Of a stretch of 12,253 bases of DNA, positions 5,779-11,384 are shown in pieces. Source of the DNA: CAZOHN01 sp964579325 (lineage in GTDB: Bacteria; Pseudomonadota; Alphaproteobacteria; Rhodobacterales; Rhodobacteraceae); contig CAZOHN010000109.1 of NCBI GenBank assembly GCA_964579325.1, forward strand, positions 1 to 12,253. The letters run 5' to 3'. The position numbers and the translations under genes are program-made. Below the pieces are notes generated by a model. The model made no database searches, had not been told where the DNA came from, and saw only the letters and a program-made list of their open reading frames with translations. Numbering within the stretch: the first letter of the stretch is position 1; each line of letters begins with the position of its first letter.

Positions 5779-6360
5779 ATGCCCTACGACGCCGACAGCG
5801 AGACCAGCGATGAGGTGTTGCTTGCCCGGTATGGCGCGGGCGATGCGGTGGCTGCGCGTGTACTTGCGACGCGCATGGTGCCGCGCGTGACGGCCTTTGC
5901 GGCACGGATGCTGGGAGGCGACCGGGCCGAGGCCGAGGACGTGGCGCAGGAAACGATGTTGCGGCTCTGGCGCATCGCGCCGGACTGGCGGGCCGGCGAG
6001 GCGAAAGTGTCGACCTGGGCGTTGCGGGTGGCTTCGAACCTCTGCACCGACCGTCTGCGCCGCCGCCGGGGGCAGGACCTCGACAGCATCCCCGAACCCG
6101 AGGATCGGGCGCCGGGTGTGCAGGCCGGGATGATGCAGGCGGAACGGGTGGCGGCTCTGGATGCCGCGCTGGCGCTTCTGCCCGAGCGGCAGAGGCAGGC
6201 GGTGGTGCTCCGGCACATCGAGGGGCTTTCGAACCCCGAGATCGCCGGCATCATGGGGATCGGCACCGAGGCGGTGGAAAGCCTGACGGCCCGGGGCAAA
6301 CGGGCACTTGCGGCGGCCCTTTCCGGGCGGCGGGACGAACTGGGGTACGACGATGACTGA
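5779..6360 (+). CDS. ECF-type RNA polymerase sigma factor (RpoE-like)
   Basis: Sigma-70 family extracytoplasmic-function sigma factor of 193 residues, with only regions 2 and 4. Region 2 spans about 18-97, with the core-binding and -10 helix AEDVAQETMLRLWR (52-65) and STWALRVASNLCTDRLRRR (78-96). Region 4 (about 134-180) has LPERQRQAVVLRHIEGLSNPEIAGIMG and the recognition helix EAVESLTARGKRAL. The ATG has no good Shine-Dalgarno and sits just behind the intergenic hairpin, suggesting low basal translation. Its stop overlaps the start of the next gene (ATGACTGA), the usual sigma/anti-sigma translational coupling. Target promoters are unknown. Confidence 0.94.
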   Translation: MPYDADSETSDEVLLARYGAGDAVAARVLATRMVPRVTAFAARMLGGDRAEAEDVAQETMLRLWRIAPDWRAGEAKVSTWALRVASNLCTDRLRRRRGQDLDSIPEPEDRAPGVQAGMMQAERVAALDAALALLPERQRQAVVLRHIEGLSNPEIAGIMGIGTEAVESLTARGKRALAAALSGRRDELGYDDD

Positions 6361-6730
6361 CCGAAACGATCATGACGATGCTCTGCTCGACGCGGCCTTT
6401 TCTGCCGCCCGGGCTGAGGCACGCCAGCCGCCCTCCGCCGACCTGATGGCGCGGGTCCTGGCGGATGCCGAGCGGTCGGTTCCTCGCAGCGTGGCGGCGC
6501 GGTCTGTTGTGTCGCCAGCGAGGCGGAGGTCGGGATGGCGGGAGTTCATTGCGCTGATCGGTGGCTGGCCGGCGCTGGGCGGGCTTGCCACCGCGGCCGC
6601 GACCGGGTTCTGGATCGGGTTCGCGCCGCCGGCCACGTTCGAGGGCCTCGACGAGCAGTTGTTCGGCCCTGCCGCGGCACTGACAGGTGCGCTGCCAAGT
6701 TATGATCTGGCGGAATTCGGGGAGGGGTGA
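6353..6730 (+). CDS. Probable single-pass anti-sigma factor (no zinc motif)
   Basis: Small inner-membrane protein of 125 residues. Its start overlaps the sigma gene stop by 8 bp, which strongly suggests a sigma-controlling role. The N-terminal part (1-60) is acidic then helical (DDALLDAAFSAARAEAR, DLMARVLADAE) and would be the cytoplasmic sigma-binding side. One membrane helix lies at about 68-92 (GGWPALGGLATAAATGFWIGF). A 33-residue tail would be periplasmic. The His-x3-Cys-x2-Cys zinc anti-sigma motif is absent, so it resembles the short CnrY-like class by architecture, not by clear sequence match. I do not recognise a named family; function is inferred from position and topology. An in-frame ATG lies at 6308, but it is inside the sigma gene and has no support. 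Confidence 0.75.
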   Translation: MTDRNDHDDALLDAAFSAARAEARQPPSADLMARVLADAERSVPRSVAARSVVSPARRRSGWREFIALIGGWPALGGLATAAATGFWIGFAPPATFEGLDEQLFGPAAALTGALPSYDLAEFGEG

Positions 6731-6757
6731 AATGGCTGGCAGCAAGGGGTTCTCCGC

Positions 6758-7303
6758 ATGAGTCCGCCCGACACGAACGGACCCGAGACCGCCGCGCCCG
6801 AAGCTGGCCCGCCGCCGGCCGACACGGTGCGCCGGACCCCGCGTTGGGTGCGGTTGACGCTGGTGCTGTCGCTTGCGCTCAACCTGATGTTTGCCGGGTT
6901 GATCGGTGGGGCTGCGCTCTTGCGCCACGGGCCTCCGGGCATGACCGAAGGCCGCGACCTCGGTGCGATGCCTTTCCTCGCGGCCCTCCCCCGTGAGGAG
7001 CGGCGGGCGCTTCTGATGGCCTTGCGCGCAGATGCTGGTCCGCTGCGTGAGAACCGCCGGGCTTTGCAGGACGAAGCACGCAGCACGCTGGCCGCCCTGC
7101 GCGCGGAGCCGTTTGACGCCGAGGCTTTCGCTGCGCGGCTGTCGGCGCAGCGTGCGCGCGTGGCGGAGCGGGTGAATCTTGGCGACCGGGCGCTGGTGGC
7201 GCGGCTCGCGGCGATGGACGCGGAGACACGGGCGGCTTTCGCCGACCGGCTCGAAGAGATTTTCCGGGATGGCGGGCGCAGGTCCGAAAGGCGGCGCGAC
7301 TGA
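6758..7303 (+). CDS. Periplasmic heavy-metal-sensor-like (CnrX/CpxP-type) membrane-anchored protein
   Basis: Protein of 181 residues with a Pro-rich cytoplasmic start, one membrane anchor at about 31-52 (VRLTLVLSLALNLMFAGLIGG) and a helical, Arg/Ala-rich periplasmic domain. LPREERRALLMALRADAGPLRENRRALQDEARSTLAALRAEPFDAEAFAARL is the pattern of the metal-resist/CnrX-like family of helical hairpins. In CnrX systems this protein senses metal and pulls the anti-sigma off the sigma factor. Here it follows the anti-sigma by 27 bp, giving sigma–anti-sigma–sensor order. His appears only once (His57) and the expected His-rich ligand set is missing, so metal sensing is doubtful; misfolded-protein or envelope stress sensing is an alternative. 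The ribosome site before ATG is weak. Confidence 0.75.
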   Translation: MSPPDTNGPETAAPEAGPPPADTVRRTPRWVRLTLVLSLALNLMFAGLIGGAALLRHGPPGMTEGRDLGAMPFLAALPREERRALLMALRADAGPLRENRRALQDEARSTLAALRAEPFDAEAFAARLSAQRARVAERVNLGDRALVARLAAMDAETRAAFADRLEEIFRDGGRRSERRRD

Positions 7304-7321
7304 TCCCCCGGGTCAGGCCGC
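7291..7321. terminator. Possible bidirectional hairpin across converging stops
   Basis: GCGGC (7291-7295) pairs with GCCGC (7317-7321) and CTGA (7300-7303) with TCAG (7313-7316). This makes a 9-bp stem with a 4-nt bulge on one side and a 9-nt loop. It covers the stop codons of both converging genes. T-tracts are lacking on both sides. Confidence 0.3.
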
Positions 7322-8689
7322 GCTGCGGCTGAAGGTGACCTGATTGCGGCCGTCGGCCTTGGCGGCATAGAGCGCCCGGTCTGCCTCGGCGAGAAGGCCG
7401 GCGGGATCGCGCTGTGGCTGCGGCCCGATGGCGACGCCGATGCTTACCGTCATCGCAACTTCGCCGGGTGCGATGGCAATGCTGATCGGTTCGTCCTGAA
7501 CGACACGGCGGAATCGTTCGCCGGCCGTCATCGCGGCCTCGGCGGTCGTGTCCGGCATCAACACAAGGAATTCCTCGCCACCGATCCGTGCGAGCGTATC
7601 GACACTGCGCATGTTGCCCGACAGCCGTCGACCGACCTCGAGCAGGACGGCGTCTCCGGCCGCGTGACCGAAGGTGTCGTTGATCCGCTTGAACCGGTCG
7701 AGGTCGAGCAGCATGACCGCGAACGATCGGCCCGTGGCATCGGAGCGCTCGGCGATCCGGGCGAGCTGGGTCAGGGCGTAGCGGCGGTTGTAAAGGCCGG
7801 TGAGCGGGTCTGTCGCGGCCAGTCGCAGACCGTCCGTCACCTGCCGACGCAGACGGTCGGCCTGGCTCTTGCGGCCGAGTTCGCGGCGCAGACGCAGCAC
7901 CAGCTCGAGCGGGTCGAGCGGTTCCTCCACGATGTCGTTCGCGCCAAGGTCGAGTGCGGCGACGGCGGCTTCGGTATCGCCCTCGGGGACGACCGCGACG
8001 ATCCCGGCGTGGCGGTCGTTCGATCGGCTCCGCAACTCGGAAATGAGCATCAGGCCGTCGCGGCGCTGGGTGAGGTCGGTCGCGATGACGAAGACGTCCG
8101 GGCGGCCCGAGACGGCGACCGGGTCGAACATCCGGTCCGGCCGGAGGACCTCGAGCCGGTCCCGCAGGTGAGGCGACAGCGCGGTCTTCCAGGCGATGGC
8201 GGTTTCGGCACGGGGCGCGACGAGGGCGATCGAGCCGGGCATCTCGAAGGCGGCCGATGGCTCGGCCAGACCGAGCACAGCGCGGGTCTCGTCGCGGACG
8301 CCGAGGTCGGACACCTGGTTGCGGGCCCGGATGATCGCGCGAATCCGGGCGAGGAGCGCGTCGTCGTCGAGGGGACGTGTCATCACGTCGTCCGCCCCGG
8401 CGGCGAGCGCCGCCCGCCGCGCGACAGGGTCACGGCCAGCGCCGAGGGCGATCAGGCCAATTTCCCGTGTCGACGGGTTGGTGCGGATCGACTGCATGAG
8501 TGCAAGGGCGTCGGCCGCGGGATGCCCAAGGTCGATCAGGACAACGTCCGGCTGCGCGGTCATTGCAAGACCGGGCGCCTCTGCCCGCTGGCCGGCCAGA
8601 ACAATGTCGTAGTGGGATGCCGAAAGCTTCGACTTCAGCACGATCCTGTTCGTGGCCACGTCGTCGGCGATCAGGATTCGCCCAGGCAT
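7313..8689 (-). CDS. pleD: PleD-family response regulator diguanylate cyclase (REC-REC-GGEEF)
   Basis: Makes cyclic di-GMP from two GTP; 458 residues, close to the 454 of Caulobacter PleD. REC1 spans 1-120 with acidic pair Asp9/Asp10 and phospho-acceptor Asp53. REC2 (about 152-272) has Ala at the acceptor place and is an adaptor. The GGDEF domain starts at DPLTGLYNRR (294-303), with DLDRFKRINDTFGH (329-342) and the active-site GGEEF at 370-374. The inhibitory I-site RSVD (361-364) lies five residues before it, so product feedback inhibition is expected. REC1 lacks the usual Lys (Arg105 instead) and the usual Thr/Ser (Gly83), which may alter phosphorylation signalling. GGGAGGG precedes the ATG. 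It is divergent from the DUF3572 gene and converges with the sensor gene. No divK lies beside it in this window. Confidence 0.95.
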   Translation of the reverse strand: MPGRILIADDVATNRIVLKSKLSASHYDIVLAGQRAEAPGLAMTAQPDVVLIDLGHPAADALALMQSIRTNPSTREIGLIALGAGRDPVARRAALAAGADDVMTRPLDDDALLARIRAIIRARNQVSDLGVRDETRAVLGLAEPSAAFEMPGSIALVAPRAETAIAWKTALSPHLRDRLEVLRPDRMFDPVAVSGRPDVFVIATDLTQRRDGLMLISELRSRSNDRHAGIVAVVPEGDTEAAVAALDLGANDIVEEPLDPLELVLRLRRELGRKSQADRLRRQVTDGLRLAATDPLTGLYNRRYALTQLARIAERSDATGRSFAVMLLDLDRFKRINDTFGHAAGDAVLLEVGRRLSGNMRSVDTLARIGGEEFLVLMPDTTAEAAMTAGERFRRVVQDEPISIAIAPGEVAMTVSIGVAIGPQPQRDPAGLLAEADRALYAAKADGRNQVTFSRSAA

Positions 8690-8739
8690 TCTGCCCTCCC
8701 GGGTCCACGTTGCACTTGAAGGTACTCTGTGGTGATTGT

Positions 8740-8754
8740 GGTTAAGGAATCCTT
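8740..8754. promoter_or_regulatory. Possible regulatory site between pleD and DUF3572 gene
   Basis: The 118-bp divergent gap is AT-richer than its surroundings. On the minus strand TTAACC (8740-8745) resembles half of a CtrA box, and AAGGAATCCTT (8744-8754) is an inverted repeat with a one-base centre. CtrA control of pleD-type genes is plausible in alphaproteobacteria, but the second half-site is missing, so this is speculative. Confidence 0.2.
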
Positions 8755-8807
8755 TCCGGTTCTGATCAAATTTTCCGTGAAGTTTGCGTGATCTGGAGGA
8801 TGCGCGG

Positions 8808-9086
8808 ATGAATGCCGAGGCTGCCGAAACGCTGGCGCTGGAGGCCCTCGGGTGGCTTGCCGCGCAGGACGACCTTTTCCCGGCTTTCCTCGGGGCGACC
8901 GGCGCCTCGGTCGAGGATGTCCGCGGCGCGGCGGATGACCCGGCCTTCCTGGGAGGAGTGCTGGATTTCCTGCTTCAGGATGACGCCTGGATCAGCGCCT
9001 TCGCCGCCGCCTCGGGCAGACCGCCAACTGAGCTCGTGGCGGCCCGGCAAATGCTTCCGGGTGGCGAGGCCGTGCACTGGACCTGA
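8808..9086 (+). CDS. DUF3572 family protein
   Basis: Small cytoplasmic protein of 92 residues and unknown function. The pattern MNAEAAETLALEALGWLAAQ (1-20), then FPAFLGATGAS and GVLDFLLQDDAWISAFAAA, is that of DUF3572, a helical family of alphaproteobacteria found near pleD/divK genes. No catalytic motif or membrane segment is visible. GGAGG at 8795-8799 lies 8 nt before the ATG and decides this start over a TTG at 8784. It is divergent from pleD, so the two share a promoter region and may be coordinately controlled. The HAD gene follows after 65 bp on the same strand. Confidence 0.85.
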   Translation: MNAEAAETLALEALGWLAAQDDLFPAFLGATGASVEDVRGAADDPAFLGGVLDFLLQDDAWISAFAAASGRPPTELVAARQMLPGGEAVHWT

Positions 9087-9151
9087 CGCGCGGGCTTGCG
9101 CTTGCCTGCGGCGGCACCGATTGTCACGGCGACCTGCAGGGAGATGGGGCG

Positions 9152-9856
9152 ATGGTGGCCGTGCGCGGCGTGCTGTTCGACAAGGACGGAACGCTCTTCG
9201 ATTTCCACGCGACGTGGAGCGTCTGGACGGTGAAGTTCATCGACGACCTGGCGGGTCAGGACCCTGTCTTGCGGTCGCGTCTGGGACAGGCCCTAGGGTT
9301 CGACCCCGACGAAAGGCGGTTCGAGCCCTGGAGCCCGATCATCGCCTCGACGCCGGACGAGATCGCCGAGGCCATTCTGCCGCTTCTTCCGGGCGTGCAA
9401 GCAGGATGGCTGGTGGCGCGGATGAACGCGACCTCCGCCGTTGCCCGACTTGTTCCCGCGGTCGATCTTTCGGCAATCCTTGGCGCGCTCAGGTCCCGCG
9501 GACTGCGGATCGGGCTTGCCACCAATGACGGGGAGGTGCCGGCCCGGGTGCAGCTTGAGAACAGTGGGATCGCTGGACTATTCGACTTCATTGCCGGCTT
9601 CGACTCAGGGCATGGCGGTAAGCCAGGTCCAGGGATGGTGCTGGCCTTCGCGCACAAGGTCGGTATTTCGCCGGGCGAGACAGTCATGGTCGGCGACAGC
9701 AGGCACGACTTGGAAGCAGCGCAGTCTGCGGGCGCCCGGCCCGTTGGCGTGCTCACCGGTCTGGCCGGATACGACGACCTTGCGCCACTTGCCGAGGTCG
9801 TGCTGCCCGACATCGGCCACCTCGCGGCGTGGCTGGATGCCGGGCAGGGCAGATAA
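9152..9856 (+). CDS. HAD-superfamily hydrolase (phosphoglycolate phosphatase-like)
   Basis: Cytoplasmic Mg2+-dependent phosphatase of 234 residues. All four HAD motifs are visible: FDKDGT (9-14; nucleophile Asp10, acid-base Asp12), the motif II Thr in LATND (122-126), the motif III Lys157 in GGKPGP, and GDSRHD (181-186). A helical cap domain occupies about 17-100, consistent with the Gph/phosphoglycolate phosphatase group. A GGGAGA ribosome site precedes the ATG. The substrate cannot be fixed; 2-phosphoglycolate is a family default and other small phosphate esters are possible. It converges with the metallo-beta-lactamase-fold gene, with only 12 bp between stops. Confidence 0.92.
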   Translation: MVAVRGVLFDKDGTLFDFHATWSVWTVKFIDDLAGQDPVLRSRLGQALGFDPDERRFEPWSPIIASTPDEIAEAILPLLPGVQAGWLVARMNATSAVARLVPAVDLSAILGALRSRGLRIGLATNDGEVPARVQLENSGIAGLFDFIAGFDSGHGGKPGPGMVLAFAHKVGISPGETVMVGDSRHDLEAAQSAGARPVGVLTGLAGYDDLAPLAEVVLPDIGHLAAWLDAGQGR

Positions 9857-9868
9857 GGCCATTCAGTC

Positions 9869-10801
9869 CTAGGCCGGGTCCATGACCATCTGATAGCTCA
9901 TGGGCACGTAGCGGAAGCCGCCTTCGGCTTTCGCCTCGGCGAAGCCGACGCCGGGGAAGGGCATGTGGTATCCGACGAAGGGGACCCGGTCGGCCGCGAG
10001 CATTCCGAAGAGCTGCTTTCGGGTCGCGGCGGCCGCGGCCTTGTCGGCGTCGAAGCGTACCTCCCAATCAGGGTAGCCGAGCGACCAGACATAGTGGTTG
10101 GCGGCATCGGCGATGATCGCAAGGCTCTGGCTTTCGCTCTCGATCATGTAGGCCATGTGCCCCGGCGTGTGGCCGAAGGCGGCCATGCCGGTGATGCCGG
10201 ACGCGACGCTGCCGCCATCGCCGAGGAACGAGGTCTTGTCGGCCAATGGCCTCATGTTGGCGTCGAATCCTTCGTTCGACTGCCCGGCCCAGTGGTCGAA
10301 CTCGGCCTGACCGGTGACGTAACGTGCGTTCGGGAAAGTCGCGCCGCCGCCCAACCCACCGATGTGGTCGCCGTGCATGTGGGTCAGGACGACGATGTCG
10401 ACCTGGTCAGGCGAATAGCCGGCCTCGCCGAGCGCCCCGGTGATGCCTTCAGGATTGAGGCCAGTGTCGAACAGGACAAGTTCGGAGCCGGTATTCACGA
10501 CGGTCGGCGTGAAGAAGAACTGCGCGCGGTCGGCGGGGATGAAGTTGGCGGCGGAGACGGCGGCAAACTCTTCGGGTGTGACGTTCGTTCCGAAGATCGT
10601 CTGGATGTCGCCGGTCGTGCGGGTGCCGGCCAGCAGCGTCGTCACCTCGAAGGCGCCTACCTTGAACCGGTTGAAGCGGGGCAACGACGTCCCTAGCATT
10701 TCTGCTGCTGCGCCGGCGGGCCGCGCCAGCAGGGCGGCGCCGAGCGGCGCGGCGGCCGCGGCCATCATGGCCTCGCGGCGGGACAGGCGAAACGTGGTCA
10801 T
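9869..10801 (-). CDS. Tat-exported metallo-beta-lactamase-fold hydrolase
   Basis: Predicted zinc hydrolase of 310 residues exported folded to the periplasm. The N-terminus has a twin-arginine signal, RLSRREAM (5-12), then an Ala-rich hydrophobic stretch and likely cleavage near 33. The metal site is complete: HMHGDH (141-146), His215 in HTPGH, Asp232 in IIADAANH and His279 in GYHMPFPG. FDTGLNPEG (111-119) is the usual strand before the first motif. The overall pattern suits lactonase/AttM- or YtnP-like members that hydrolyse esters, lactones or thioesters, but no specific substrate is indicated. GGGAGGATGC lies before the ATG. It stands alone between converging HAD and the tail of the zincin gene. 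Low-homology members are often called beta-lactamase-like; antibiotic resistance should not be assumed. Confidence 0.9.
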   Translation of the reverse strand: MTTFRLSRREAMMAAAAAPLGAALLARPAGAAAEMLGTSLPRFNRFKVGAFEVTTLLAGTRTTGDIQTIFGTNVTPEEFAAVSAANFIPADRAQFFFTPTVVNTGSELVLFDTGLNPEGITGALGEAGYSPDQVDIVVLTHMHGDHIGGLGGGATFPNARYVTGQAEFDHWAGQSNEGFDANMRPLADKTSFLGDGGSVASGITGMAAFGHTPGHMAYMIESESQSLAIIADAANHYVWSLGYPDWEVRFDADKAAAAATRKQLFGMLAADRVPFVGYHMPFPGVGFAEAKAEGGFRYVPMSYQMVMDPA

Positions 10802-10860
10802 GTAGCATCCTCCCTCGTGGGTCGCATCAATCTAGAAGGTTAGCGCCGTGGCCATCAGAG

Positions 10861-10884
10861 GCGAGCGAAACACGGTGCGCTCGC
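10861..10884 (-). terminator. Hairpin downstream of the zincin gene
   Basis: GCGAGCG and CGCTCGC form a perfect 7-bp stem with a 10-nt loop, 26 bp past the zincin stop in the direction of transcription. No T-tract follows, so termination strength is uncertain. Confidence 0.4.
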
Positions 10885-10910
10885 GCAGAGGTGATGTGCG
10901 GCGCCCCGGC

Positions 10911-11321
10911 CTATTCCCACCAGGGATCGATGCGGGCGATTTCGTCGTCGCTCCAGCCGAAATGGTGGGCGAGTTCGTGGACGAGAACGTGGGCGACGAG
11001 CGTGCCGAGCGGCTCGCCCGATCGTTCTGCCCATTCGTCGAGGATGGGACGGCGGAAAAGCCAGATCGTGTCGGGCCGCTCTGGCTGGTCCATCACTGAT
11101 TTCTCGGTGAGCGGTATGCCGTCGTAGAGGCCAGTCAGGTCGAAGGGGTCTTCGATCTCCATCGCGTCAAGGGTTTCCTCGTCGGCGAAGTCCTCGACGA
11201 TGATAGCGATGCCCCGCGCGACCGAGCGGTAAGGCTCGGGCAGGCCGTCGCGTGCCGCGAGGGCGAGGGCCTCGACGTCGGCGAGGGAAGGGGCGGCAAG
11301 GTTGGCATAGTCGCGCGTCAT
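10911..11321 (-). CDS. Zincin-like metallopeptidase family protein
   Basis: Small cytoplasmic putative zinc peptidase of 136 residues. The HExxH core is HELAHHFGWSDDEI (115-128): His115, Glu116 and His119 with a distal acidic residue at 126-127, the pattern of the Zincin_1/DUF1025-type minimal metallopeptidases. GTLVAHVLVHELAHHFG and the DPFDLTGLYDG and DTIWLFRRPILDEW segments fit that family. There is no signal peptide. The reading frame stays open far upstream through the gltX region, but the Met at 11321 begins the family-like sequence; longer starts would run into gltX on the opposite strand. The ribosome site there is weak (GGCGGA adjacent). It is divergent from gltX with a 63-bp gap. 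Substrate unknown. Confidence 0.88.
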   Translation of the reverse strand: MTRDYANLAAPSLADVEALALAARDGLPEPYRSVARGIAIIVEDFADEETLDAMEIEDPFDLTGLYDGIPLTEKSVMDQPERPDTIWLFRRPILDEWAERSGEPLGTLVAHVLVHELAHHFGWSDDEIARIDPWWE

Positions 11322-11384
11322 TCCGCCGATATGGACAAAACCCGGCCCCTGTGGAAGAGCAGGCGCGTCCGAAGGAGCCGTTTC
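11322..11384. promoter_or_regulatory. Divergent promoter gap between zincin gene and gltX
   Basis: This 63-bp gap must hold the start signals for the zincin gene and probably for gltX. AAGGAG (11372-11377) is the gltX ribosome site. No consensus -35/-10 pair is convincing on either strand. Confidence 0.4.

Noticed and set aside
4963..5905. Two long minus-strand frames opposite the EF-hand gene
   Set aside because: The plus-strand EF-hand repeats and signal peptide are unmistakable; the minus frames mirror the repeats as low-complexity sequence.
7664..8719. 351-codon plus frame opposite pleD
   Set aside because: pleD is certain from its REC and GGEEF motifs; the plus frame has no domain.
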